64,000 nucleotides of DNA from Diprion similis (Eukaryota > Arthropoda > Insecta > Hymenoptera > Diprionidae). The position numbers were made by a program, and so were the translations under genes. The notes below the pieces were generated by a model that saw only the letters and a list, made by a program, of their open reading frames with translations, did no database searches and was not told where the DNA came from. Of this stretch, positions 16,749 to 27,680 are shown piece by piece (the first letter of the stretch is position 1; each line of letters opens with the position of its first letter). Location: positions 1,550,001 to 1,614,000 of the forward strand of contig NC_060114.1 of the NCBI RefSeq assembly GCF_021155765.1, read 5' to 3'.

Positions 16749-19700
16749 ATGGAAAATAGGAAGAAATATCCGTCAAATAGAAATCCCGAAAATTTGAGAA
16801 TATTATGTTTATTGCATTGTGAAACAAATACTCTGTACGAAATGAAAGTAACTGAAGAAATTTATAATCGTGCATCCATGGGTAAATATTCAATTGAACC
16901 ACAATTAAATTCATAACCTAATTATTTATATAAAATATTTTCTCGTTATTTTGCAGACATGGTTTTTGCGAATAAACTTTTGACGCGAAGTATTAATGAG
17001 GGTAAGAAAGAAAAACAATATAAATAATTTTTCCATTGATACTGTTATTATTTAAATAAAATTAGTTGTAGTTAGTAACATGGCGATTTACGTCCAGGAG
17101 GCTGCACTACTCTACCCTACTTCTTCACTTTGTCGTCACCGCCTGAGGAAGACAGATGTCTTTGCTGCCTGCGCTTCTATTCCTTTATTTGCCTCGTTCC
17201 TTTTACTTTTCAGATCTTAAGTGATATCTAAGTTTTTCTTTAACTAACATTAACATAACCAGTTAACAGTTCTCTCTTGCTTTTTCTAATTTCCTTTATT
17301 CACATCTGAGTTCTTTATTCTTTTTCTCCTATTTACTTTACGTAAGTGTGTTTTCTGTTCCCGGTCGAAACCCTGAGTCCTTTGCTGTATATTTTGTTCT
17401 GTTGAATTGTCCGCTTGAGTCATTAGTAGCGTCTCTCGGGTTTTCGTTCGTTTTAATTTGCTTTACTTTAAGTTTATATTCTATTATATTGGCCCATGTT
17501 ATGAGTTATCATCTAATATTCTTTTATTAATTGTTCGCTCAACTTTGCATTCTGTCGCTACTAATTCGCTAACGGTTTCTTATATTAGTAATTGGTTTAC
17601 TGATTATTATTCATTGTTTTCTGCTTTACTAATTTTCATTGCTTTTGTTTTCGATATTACTTTTAGTCAAGATTAGAGATTTACCCGTGGTAATTGATCG
17701 GTGATCCGCTGCCACGCGTCTGGGTATTGCGACACTGCATATAAGATTTAAGCTTACAGTAGCTTTAACATTTTCTTGTAATATTTCACATTTGATATAT
17801 TTCCTCGTATTATTTTATCATTATTTGTGTGCTATGCTATTGTCTTAATCTGACCTATTATCGCATTTCAAATTAAGCATCGAACATTATCCGCGATGCC
17901 CGAGCTCGCATCAGTCATCGCGTGGCTCTTACATAAATAACTAGCACTACTTGTTAAGTCATTATTGCTCTTCCTCGCATTGTTCTCGAATTTATACTAT
18001 ATATCATTCTTTGCCGCTGACGCCGTACTTGCGTTTCATAAACTGTCTGACCGTTAGGAAGCTTTGTGAGAATGGATCAATTTTGAATATTGGTTTATTG
18101 GTTTATTTTATATAACATATAATATTAGTTCATTTTATTTTTTATTTTTTTGTATTTATTTTACTGTAAAGGGCATTTTCTGCCCGTTGATTCTTGATAA
18201 ATAAATAAATAAATAAATTGGTTTAAATAAATCCTTGGTTATTCTTTACTTAACCCTTTTGGCAAGTTTCCCTCATTGGCACACGTTTCCCTCTAAATCC
18301 CTGAGCTACTTGGTTTCCTATTCCTGTTAATACCTCCTTCCGCTTCTACCTCAATATCTGGTATATTCGTACCTGGCACCCAACACAATTTCTTTCAGGT
18401 TACTTCTTGCTGCAATTCCGCTTTGTCTCTCTGTCACGCCTCACGGACGCCTTTTGTACGCACTCCCTGCCGCCGTAACGATTTCCCGGAATTGGCGGGC
18501 AGGAGGTGGTCGGCTTACAAGTTTAATAATTATTTCATAATCATTTATAACTTGCAGGAATAACAGTATTTGATGGTTCTGTAGACAGCTTTGATTCTGT
18601 TGACAATACAACAGAACACCAAGGTTTTTCGGATGCAGTGCCTTTGACGGCTGCTACATCACATACCGCGTCATCGAGCAGTAAATCACAAAGAAAACAA
18701 AAATCAATTCCAGATGACAGCGATGCAAAAACTGGTAAGATGTAATAAAACCTGAATAATGAAACGTTCACTCGATGCTAATTAAAGAAAGAATCTAAGA
18801 TCACATATCGACGTTCTAATTAGCAAATTGGGTAACTCTACGTGTGATAAAAAATTTAGTTAACAATTACTTTTTAACACAAAAATAAATTAAATATCTA
18901 ATGTATTGTTCCTAGAAAATGTCCAAAAAAATCTTTGACCAATATGGAGTTATCAAATTACTTTGACATTTATTCAATATCTGCTACTTCCTATGTCATA
19001 AGATTACAATTACATTGATTATAAGTTCAGCTACTTTATAATACGTTTTTAATTAATATATTGTTATCATTCAATTAAAGCAATACACAACTGGACGAAA
19101 GAAGAGGTTTTACTTTTAATTGCAACATACAAAGAACACCAATTGGAATTTTTAGAAGAAAATGCTTGTAAAAGTGAAGTTTGGTCGAAGGTCGTAAATG
19201 ATATGAAAACTACACTTGCCGAACACGGATTACCGCTTATTGATGAAAAAAAATGCAGAACAAAAATGGACACCCTAAAGCGTCATTATAAGAATCTGAA
19301 AGACAGCAACAAGAAATCAGGGAATTCAAAAATTACTTGGCCTTACTATGATGTAATATTTGAAATTTATGATTGTTTCTTTTACGTTAATATGTTTGAA
19401 TTAATTTTAAATAAATCTATAATTTCTAGGAAATGGAAGAGCTGTTTGGTGAGCAGCCATGGGTTCAACCTCTGTCAACTGCAGGATCAAATATTCCCAA
19501 CGAAATGGGTACTTATAACATTTTCGAAAATATTTATAATTGATATTGCCATTCGAAAGCTTTAATTTATATTTTATGCTTTTACTAATTTCCAAAATTA
19601 CCTAAAATTTACAAAACAAGTTTCCTGTCATGTTCTTACGTTTCAATGAGAAATAAAAAACTAACTTTCTAATTTTTAGAACACGAAATCAAAAGTCCAC

Positions 19701-19858
19701 CATCCAAGAGGCAAAAATGTTTAAAAGACTATTGCGACCAATTAGTTGAAGAAAGAAAGAGAAGAGACGAGATCCGTGAACAACACCATCAGGAAAAAAT
19801 AGCTGCTATGAATCGACTGACAGATGTTGTAGCACAACTTATGGGTAAAAAAAATTAG
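16749..19858 (+). CDS. Harbinger SANT/Myb-like accessory protein, six exons
   Basis: Predicted exons: 16749-16881, 16957-17001, 18558-18734, 19081-19352, 19430-19508, 19680-19858. All introns are GT...AG and phases join without a break, giving 294 residues ending at TAG 19856-19858. Exon 4 holds the SANT/Myb-like trihelix: HNWTKEEVLLLI near its start, W of SEVWSKVV, and a final aromatic. The last exon is a charged coiled-coil with a KRxRRDEIRE-like run. In Harbinger/PIF elements this second protein brings the transposase to the nucleus and to DNA ends (family knowledge). The third intron (after exon 3) is short; the second (17002-18557) contains an unrelated insertion. Confidence 0.82.
17095..18508. 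mobile_element. Unclassified ~1.4-kb insertion in a Harbinger intron, with LINE-tail-like part
   Basis: The intron after exon 2 is unusually long and T-rich. CAGGAGG occurs at both edges (about 17095 and 18502), which could be a target duplication, but no inverted or direct terminal repeats were found. Within it, GTAAAGGGCATTTTCTGCCC followed by (AAAT)n at about 18165-18218 looks like the 3' end of a small LINE/SINE, with TTGGTTTA on both sides. No protein is recognised. Confidence 0.35.
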
Positions 19859-19936
19859 GATTAAGTATTTTTTATCATTTCTTATTTTATAAAGTCATTG
19901 TCAATATTATCATTTTAATTAGATTTTAAAAATTAT

Positions 19937-20185
19937 CGGCTGCCCAATTTTAAAACACAGTAACTCACAAATTTTTCAAAATCGATTTTTTGGCATTCTT
20001 TGTTTTGGTGCAGACCTACAAAAAGAGTCCGACTCATATTTTATCACGATTTAAATATGATGATAATTTACTGCTCATTTCTCATGTATAGTTACCGTTT
20101 CGTGTGGCTCGACTACAATATGTTTTATTGGTTTCCTGAAAAATTTTCTTTTTGTCAGTTACTGTGTTTTAAAATTGGGCAGCCG
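19937..20185. mobile_element. 249-bp MITE with 28-bp inverted ends
   Basis: The ends CGGCTGCCCAATTTTAAAAC and its exact reverse complement are flanked on both sides by TTAT (19933-19936, 20186-20189). There is no gene inside. It lies just after the SANT gene, in the Harbinger spacer. Confidence 0.75.
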
Positions 20186-20463
20186 TTATGGAGACTGTAC
20201 TCACTGTAGTTACATATTAGAGCTTATATGTTAACATGTACTAAGTCATTACTGAAAAACCGAAGATCTAGATTTTAAAAAATGTTGATTATTGATAAGA
20301 GTTTTTTAGTCTAATGACTATCTTCATAAAAATAAATGTTATTATCTAAAAGTTTGCCAAAATGAACAGTACAAATTAGAAAGATTAATATTTTTATATT
20401 TTTCGATAAATAATTTATAATACATTTTCAAGTACTTTATAATATACGTATTTTAAAAATAAA

Positions 20464-21530
20464 ATGTATAAAATAACTTGGAAAAGAAATACCAATAAAG
20501 TTGAAAAAAAATTTATTATTAATAAATTTTTACATTTTAATGAGCAACTACTATCCTTAAACGGCAAAAAAACCAAATATATGATATACGCATCGAGCAA
20601 AATGGAAGAAGAAACATGCGGTCCGGAATTTTTGATTAATACCCGTATTCATAGTCCTTCCTTGAGGAACAAAGATTCCTTATGGTGTGTATAGAACATA
20701 CAATGAGGACCCCTTATCTATTGAGGGACAACTATGAATACGGGTGTAAACTGCACAAATGTTATATAACACACAAGAAATGCACATACGAAGAAATTAG
20801 ATACCTAGAAATAATCATTGACACTACTCAGAAGCTCATCCCAAGAATCGCATACAAAAGAGATAGGATGTACCTACCCTACAGAAAAACTCTTTGAAGA
20901 AACAGGATTATCAGATATTAGACAAATTTACATGAAGGTTGCACCGATAAAAATACACAAAACAAATTTAATGGACGAAGAATATCAGATCGTGCATACG
21001 CATAACACAATGGCTAAAGTCAACAAAGAGATAACAAATTTGAAAACATTCACCACAAAAGGACAGCACCAAACTGTCTACATAGGCAGAAATATTTATA
21101 ACAAAATTACTAATGAAATCAGAAAACAACCAATACTCAGATTTAAGAGAGACATAAAACAATGGATATTGAACAAAGGAAAAAAATACTTCGATAAAAT
21201 TACAAACCCGGAATAAACCTAATTATAGCTAGAAGACAAAACACAGTACTGACGAAACAATCACAATAACGGACAAAATGAAGCTAAACCCTGAACTCCC
21301 TACGCACAAGCCTACAAACTTATCTGGGTAAGGGCACAGCACTCTACATGAAGGTACACCGGATGGTATTCATTTTTCGTAAAAATCATGACAAGAAAAA
21401 TGTAAAAAAAAAAAAAAAATGATTGTTACTTGTATAAATAGCAAATATATCTATGTAAATCACATTGATTCAATGTAACGTGTACACCAACATGAGGAAA
21501 AACAAATAAACTAAACTAAACTAAACTGAA
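20464..21530 (+). pseudogene. 5'-truncated LINE reverse transcriptase remnant
   Basis: Two open stretches (20464-20694, 20818-21216) encode the C-terminal part of a non-LTR reverse transcriptase, with LNGKKTKYM and LSDIRQIYMK motifs that also occur in the LINE at 54541-57790. The 3' end has an A-run at 21404 and a (CTAAA)n-type tail at about 21510-21530. A 105-bp hairpin (20641-20745, 15-bp stem ends ACCCGTATTCATAGT) disrupts it. It is non-functional. Confidence 0.6.
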
Positions 21531-21712
21531 CTATTAATTCTCATTTAGTTTTCATAGCGATAACCCGTAAAAATTCTACAGAGGAACATATGTTTATAAC
21601 AAATGTACAATTTGTTTTTCAATCAAATCGATTTGAATGCCTGCTTTTCATAAATTTATATACATGAATTTAACAGTTTGTAATTAAGTTGCACACATTT
21701 ATAGCTAACGCA

Positions 21713-23146
21713 TTAAATTTCCAAATTGTTAATAAAATTTTTCAAGCGTTCTCTCTTCTCCATTCCGGCAACTTTCATGGCATTATTTACTTCAACATCA
21801 ACATCAAATGCTGGAATGTCATGATTCACAAGAATCGGAATTTCGATCAAATCGTTTCTCAAAATACAAATGTTGTGCAAAATACAACAAGCAATAACAT
21901 AATATGGTATTAAATCGGTTCTTTTGAATGGTAGCTTGTCTAATAAACTGCGAAATCTCCCTTTTAATGAAGCGTTTGCTCGTTCTATCATCATACGCGA
22001 ACTCGAATGTATCATATTGTATCGTAAACATTCTTGACTTAAATTACCATTGTTTCGATAAGGTACCATTATACACGGTTGGATACTGTAAGCCTTGTCT
22101 CCTAACAAATGAGTGTCATCAGGAAGAAATTCAGGTGTACAATAATTTTGTAGACTTGACAGCCGGAAAACTCGAGCGTCATGAACTGAACCTGCTTCAC
22201 CACAATATGCATGAATGATTTTCAATTTATGATCACATACTAGCTGAAATTACAAAATTAACTTTTTTCAAATAAGTCATACAATTATGTACGTGTGTAG
22301 TAAGAATATAATTTTTTTAATACCTGAGTTTGGATGGAATGAAATCCTTTACGATTAATATAGCTAGCATGGTGTTCTTTGGGCTGAGCTATTCTTATAT
22401 GTGTTCCATCAACTGCTCCAAAAACGTTTGGAAATCCGTACCGTCGATGTACATAATTTGATGTTGTCCTTGCTTCTTCGCGCGTAGGCCATTTGATGTA
22501 GACAGGTAAATAATTATAAATTGATTTAACTACTTTCCAAACAGATCTCCATGCAGTTGCTTTTCCGACATCAAAGCGATCACATACAGATCTATTAAAA
22601 AAATGATATATTAAATTACGTCTGCATTTCTATCTTTTTTCAGAGTAGATAAATAGCATGAAATAAATATTTTACCTGTAGGAGTCTGGTGTTGCCATGG
22701 TCCAAATACTCAAGAGAAGCTGTTTTTCGACAGAAATGGGGTGTCTACCGTAATGAACAGATTGTTTATGTAAATCAGGTCCGAGTAAATTTAGTAGGAA
22801 TTGAAAAGTATCTCGCCTCATGCTATAATTGAGTAAAAAATGGAAATCCAATGAAAAACAGTTAATGAAAATTCTAATTACATTGATTTTTAATGAGAAA
22901 AAAAATAATCAATAACTTTATTGGATAAAAATGCATGCCTTACCGAAAGTGACTTTTAAAAGTTTCATCAGTCATTCTAAAAACGGTTGTCTCCACATAA
23001 TCTTTTGTTCTGACGATGATATTTTGTCCCGCACGATTTCCAAAGATGTATATGAGATCTTCATCGTCATCAGATTCATCATCGGAAGATTCCAATAAAT
23101 TTTGGACTGCACCAGCAATTGCAGTTGCAATTAATGCGTATTCCAT
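21713..23146 (-). CDS. PIF/Harbinger DDE transposase, four exons
   Basis: Minus-strand exons: 23146-22944, 22822-22676, 22591-22324, 22243-21713. All junctions are GT...AG and join in frame, giving 382 residues and a TGA/TAA-type stop at 21713. An acidic N-terminus (SSDDESDDDED) precedes a helix-turn-helix-like region. The catalytic triad is visible: Asp in GAVDGTH (exon 3), Asp in LLGDKAY, and Glu in MIERANASLK (exon 4), as in the DDE_4 transposase family. It cuts and rejoins element ends at 3-bp targets. Since no stop or shift is seen and TIRs are intact, the element could be active or recently so. Length is normal for the family. Confidence 0.9.
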
Positions 23147-23599
23147 TGGCTATACATTTTTTTGCCAGTTAAATAATAAACAATTATTTGTTGAAATAAG
23201 TTCATCACTTTTACCGTACATAACCTCATTTAAATAATTCGTTTATAAAGTTATTATGTTAATATGTAAAGTTATATTAACGTTGCTTAAAAAACAATAT
23301 TTTCTTTTAACCAAAAGTATACTTACTTTTATTATGCGATTAATTCAATTGATTATTAACTTGAATATTCATTTTTTAGGTATAACTACACTCAACAACA
23401 ATTTTTCTTGAACAGATAACTTGTACATTTATAATTATTTTCAAGTGAAAAAAGCGGGAAAAATCATGGGTAACAGTATACTGAACTGCGTTCCGTTTTA
23501 AACAGTAACCAGTATAGCTAACTATAAAGGAACGGCTTCGCAGTATACTAAAGTGACGTCACACCTTACAGTGCTCACAGTGCATATCGGAACATACCC

Positions 23600-23760
23600 T
23601 GTATCATGCGTCTCTTCCTCTAGATCAACTCGTAGTACCTCTACTTCATACCGATGTCGCCACATTTTTAAAGCTAATAGCTATACAAAGATTTTTTGTC
23701 TGTTAGCTCGCGTAACGTATAGCTATCGTCATTCTTCTTTTTTTGTGCCGACAAGACACA
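23600..23760 (+). repeat. DIRS-B left inverted terminal repeat
   Basis: The stretch from TGTATC...TCTTCCTCTAGATC to about 23745 is the reverse complement of 51125-51260 (for example CGATGTCGCCACATTTTTAAAGC). The first ~40 bases also match, inverted, the first half of the internal complementary region at 50939. The terminal few bases lie left of the Harbinger at 16519-16523. Confidence 0.85.
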
Positions 23761-23787
23761 ACGATCGGAAAAAATCAAACCCGAAAA

Positions 23788-24323
23788 ATGGTTAAAAAAA
23801 GAAGCAAAAGTACATCATCGGACGGAGAAAATAATCAATACAAGATTGAGAAACGTCTTAGATAACTATAAAAAAAACTAAAGAAGCAGAAGAAGCATAA
23901 ACGACGTGAGACCCGATACAGTAAGTGACGAGCATAACCTACGTTAAAAAGAAAAGATCAAACCGAGAAAATCGTTTTGATTGCCACACGCGCCGGCCCT
24001 ACTAGCGCGTGGAGCTATGTCTCAGGCAAAAGATTTTCGAAGAACATGGAAAATGAAATTCATCGAAGTCGTAATTGTAGCCACACGAATAGGTCCAACC
24101 TTTCGTGGAGTTTTATCTCTGGCACATACAATAATCGACAAAAGTATATGAAGTTGAGTTGCTGTCATACGAGTAGGTTCAACCTCTCGGGGAGTTTCAC
24201 CTCTAGCATTTCACCATATTCGACAAAAGTGTATAATGAGGTCTAACCTCTTGACAAATAAAAATAATCTTTTTATATAAAAAAAATATAAAAAAAAAGA
24301 TGCAATTGGGCACATACCTATCC
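23788..24323 (+). pseudogene. DIRS-B ORF1, first exon and decayed intron
   Basis: The ATG at 23788 begins a Lys/Ser-rich start (MVKKRSKSTSSD) equivalent to the ORF1 start of DIRS-A at 26055. An early stop follows after about 25 codons. A GTAAGT donor at 23921 aligns with the donor in DIRS-A (26170), including the following CATAACCT. The rest (about 23975-24245) contains three imperfect ~85-bp repeats, each with a TAGGTTCAACCT-like core. The block is cut at 24324 by the LTR of element B; the next exon is expected after 39069. Confidence 0.5.
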
Positions 24324-25563
24324 TGTGACGTCCTCGTGAGAGACGTCCGCTTAATGAAAATTGCCTCTATACAAATTTGCCTATATATCTTTAAACTGCT
24401 GTTCTCTTCCATCTTTATAATACCTAGATTAACACATAAATACAAAAGATTATATTTTCTTATATTCCATTACAACCTGATTTTATATTATTCACTATAT
24501 AAATATAATTAGTAAGAAGCCTTAAAGGTTATCTTCAAATGGGCACGCCAAACCAGAAGGAAATCACAAACCAAAATTAATAATCAACTCAATGCCGAGT
24601 TCTGCGAATGGTCGCTATATCTTTCATTACCTCTATACTCCCACACTTGGTGGGTGGTACTATACAGTACTTTGGGTTGAGGATGGCGCAGTTGAAGATA
24701 TAACACTCTATAGATGTTTAAATATTGGGTTCCCTGCACAGCCCAGAGTCGGGCCACCGTTCATCAGAGTGATAGGAACATAGACTAAACAATAAATAAC
24801 TCTGGCATGACCAAAGGGCCCATGTGACCATCGTCAGCCAGCAGAGAGAAAAATCGCGCAAGCGCACAGCCACCTTGCAGCGGCCGGAGCGATCAGCTGC
24901 ATCGCGGCAAAAATCACTTTCTGTTTAGCTTTCAAACTGTTCAGTCACGTTAAAAAATAATAACTTTCGGTTAAGCTTTCAAACTGTTCAGTCACATTAA
25001 AAAATAATCACACTTTTTATCCAACGTTCGACGAGTTCAGTCGCTTGCGAAAAAACTAACTTCTTATTGTCCAATTACATTTAAACTTATTTACTTACTG
25101 TTACTCTCAACCGTTAGCTTCACCTCAAAAATCAACTTCAATATAACCTCGACCAGTAGTGATAATTATTAGATTTAAAACATTATATTTTAATTGTGTA
25201 CCTATTACAAAGGATTGTAACAATATATATAGTCATTTTGGTACTGTTAAATCATCAAGTGTTTGTGAGTTGTGTTCCTCCTGAGATCCCCATTCACTGA
25301 AATCCGTATTACATCAGGGTCCAGGGAAGGATAGGGATCAAACCCAGCTCACATCGATCAAGGGTAAGAACTATGTCATTTAACATCTCAAACACTCGCG
25401 GCACAAGTCCATTCCTCCATTCAGTACTTGTCCGTAGCGGGGGCCCGGGTCCTCTACCAAAAATCAGGGCTCCAAACGCGTGTTGCTGATGTTCGGGTGT
25501 TGTGCCTTCTGCAAAACACTCTACTTAGTTTGTTTCGACGATCGACGGCATCGGGACGTCACA
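24324..25563 (+). repeat. 5' LTR of element B
   Basis: Direct copy of 37830-39069. The termini form a short palindromic TGTGACGTC / GACGTCACA. Confidence 0.93.
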
Positions 25564-25774
25564 ACAGGTAAAAAATTCATGGTGGCAGTGGTGCGGATTT
25601 CGTTAACTTACCAGTAAACGCTGAGAAAAAAAAAGAACACGAAAATCCAAAATTCAAAATTTGAAAATTTTAAAATAACAAAAAAGGAAATTTCGCGGGG
25701 ACCGAAGATAGCTCGTGACGGTACAAAATACAGACCTCTCAAGTGCCAAGCAGTGAATTCTATAGTTATTCAAG

Positions 25775-25844
25775 ATGCCTATGGAAACTAGAAATGCTAG
25801 CAAAAAAGACAGTGAGGGAACTGCGTCAGCTGATTGTAACACAC
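25775..25844 (+). pseudogene. gag: Element B gag, first 23 codons before DIRS-A
   Basis: The ATG at 25775 (MPMETRNASKKD) starts gag. DIRS-A begins after the 70th base. The reading frame resumes exactly in phase at 31052 if one AATT copy is kept, so this is the 5' end of the ORF at 31054-31897. Confidence 0.65.
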
Positions 25845-26000
25845 AATTGTATTTCGCGCCTCTTCCTTCAGAGATCAAAATGTAGTACCCCTCACTTTCC
25901 ACAGTGTCGCCACAAAGTTTTAAAGCAAAACTTTTTTCCCTATGAGTCCCTATGCTCTCGGCACGCCTGCGCTGTTGGCTATCCTCATTCTTTCGCTTTG
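25845..26000 (+). repeat. DIRS-A left inverted terminal repeat
   Basis: The reverse complement of this stretch lies at 30868-31000 (GTGGCGACACTGTGGAAAGTG and flanks). The first ~42 bases are inverted in the internal complementary region at 30685. Confidence 0.9.
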
Positions 26001-26054
26001 TGTCAGCGTCGTCACACGCGAAATATAAATAAAAACGCAGAAAATTCAGGAAAA

Positions 26055-27680
26055 ATGGGAAAGAAGAGGAACCACGATCATTCGGCATCGAAGGAGGAGA
26101 AGAAAAATGAAGATTTAGTTGAGAGACTGAAAGAAATAGTGACGAATATCGACCGGAGATATAACAAACGTAAGTTGGAGGCGAACATAACCTCTACGTG
26201 CTTGGCGTGGGGGACGCCACGAGAATTGACTCTTTCTGAAAGATCAGTTACTGACAAGGATTTGTTGGTCGGGCTCCCTATAGTTGTTGTGCCAGCGATC
26301 TGATCGCTCGGCCGCGTGCCTTCGGTCTGACCGAGGCGCACGCCTTCGTTTGACGAAGGAATGCAACATACATTGTTCAGTCTCCATGGGTCTGACCCTC
26401 GGATATAGACATTTTCATTTGATGAAAAATTGAACAATTTAAAAATGATGAAAAACCAAGTATTGGCATTATATGCTCGTTTACCCTTTAGGTTATAGAT
26501 CGAGTTCGCCGCGTCGTCGAGATCGCTCTCGAACGCGTCACAGGAGGGACGGCGAATGCAGACGACAATCAGATCGTCGCAGTCGGTCTCGTAATCGCTC
26601 GCGATATTCTGTGGGTCGATCACGACGTTCGAGCAGCCGCTCACGTCACGCTCGTCGCTCAGAGCGTAGTCGCTCGGTCATTCTCGTCACGCAGGGCGTA
26701 GTCGCTCGAGAGAATTTGACAATGGTTCGCAACAATCTCTGCAGGAGTCGGAGGAAGAGCGAGAGGAGTCTCAGATACAGACTCAGAAAAATAACGAGGT
26801 GGTAATCGTTAATGAAAAGTTGCCAGCGGGTCCATCGGCACCTGAAACAACGGTCCCGGTCAGCACCGAACAGCAGGCGAGCTTGACCGATCAAGACATT
26901 CAGAAACAACCCGAGCATGAAACTGACCTTCAAGAGGACGTATTAAACGTACTTGGGCCACGTTTGGAACCAGACCAGAAGAAGGCCCCTTCATTGCACA
27001 AGGACATCGTTATTCGTTGGATGGAAATATTCAAAAAAGGGCTTTCCAAGGAGGAAAACAAGAACCTCGTGGAGAAATATAATATTCCGGAAAACTGTGG
27101 GTTCATAGCTGCTCCGGTGTTGAACTCGGAGGTCATTGCCGCGGTACAAGATAACGTCAAAACAAGGGACAAGCGTATCACCGAGAAACAGGAGCGCATT
27201 GCTTCCTGTATGGCAGCCATGGGAAAAGCGATCTCCATTACGCTAAAATCGGATCGTCAAGAAAAACTCGAGTTGCTAGAAATTCTGAGTGACACAGGAA
27301 GACTCCTGGCGTTTCTCCAGAGGGAGGAATCAGAAATTCGTAGAAGCTTGATCCTCGCAAATCTCAACTCGTCCGTGAGAGAAATCTTGACGTGCTCGAC
27401 AGTCGACGGTTTCCTGTTCGGGGCGAACCTGGAAGAAAAAATCAAGACTGCGAAGACGATCGAGCGTGCATCGAAGGACCTGGTTCAAGAAAAAACATCA
27501 AAACCCAAGGACTCAAAAAACCAGAGAGGCCCGCCGGCGCAGCGTCAGTTGACGCGCAAGAAGAATTGGACGTCGAGCGGGCCAAAAAGACCGGCGAACG
27601 ACAAATTCAGCTCGAGGCCGAAGAAAACGTATCCTCGGAGGACGCGGTTCTCGGACAGACGCCGATACTTCCCAACGTAG
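26055..27680 (+). CDS. DIRS-A ORF1 (gag-like), predicted spliced, with Arg/Ser-rich domain
   Basis: ATG at 26055 (MGKKRNHD). Exon 1 ends at 26169 before GTAAGT. An AG at 26490-26491 after pyrimidines starts exon 2; the 322-bp intron carries in-frame stops and several short hairpins. Splicing restores the frame and enters an Arg/Ser-rich segment (RSSSPRRRDRSRTRHRR, about 26492-26665). After that the gag-like part continues one frame back (frame change near 26668, probably a lost base). The conserved part, 26930-27500, with IRWMEIFKKGL and LSDTGRLL motifs, matches DIRS-B at 39400-41180. A basic tail ends at 27680 and overlaps the RT ORF. Likely RNA binding/particle protein (inference from position). 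Confidence 0.7.
26170..26491 (+). other. Predicted intron in DIRS-A ORF1
   Basis: 5' site GTAAGT at 26170, 3' site TTTAG ending 26491. It removes the in-frame TGA at 26301-26303 and joins codons in phase. The donor is conserved at 23921 in DIRS-B. Inside are stem-forming stretches such as GTGCCTTCGGTCTGACCGAGGCGCAC at about 26319. Confidence 0.6.

Larger units (their letters stand above)
16524..23599. mobile_element. PIF/Harbinger DNA transposon, complete, ~7.1 kb
   Basis: Terminal inverted repeats GGGTATGTTCCGATAT (16524) and its reverse complement (ending 23599) extend imperfectly over ~31 bp with about two mismatches. The 3-bp target duplication TGT is at 16521-16523 and 23600-23602. It carries the two genes typical of the superfamily, in convergent orientation: a SANT/Myb protein (plus) and a DDE transposase (minus). 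It sits 5 bp inside the left end of DIRS-B. A ~1.4-kb insertion (about 17095-18508), a MITE and LINE remnants lie in introns or between the genes, so both genes can still be read. Confidence 0.92.

Noticed and set aside
20000..20209. 69-codon frame
   Set aside because: Lies mostly inside a MITE with no protein features.
24592..24783. 63-codon frame with an ATG, repeated at 38098-38289
   Set aside because: Lies inside the 1240-bp LTRs of element B; preserved by LTR identity, no family resemblance.
26078..26644. 188-codon frame on the minus strand
   Set aside because: Antisense to the DIRS-A ORF1 with its Arg/Ser repeats and intron; a shadow of that composition.
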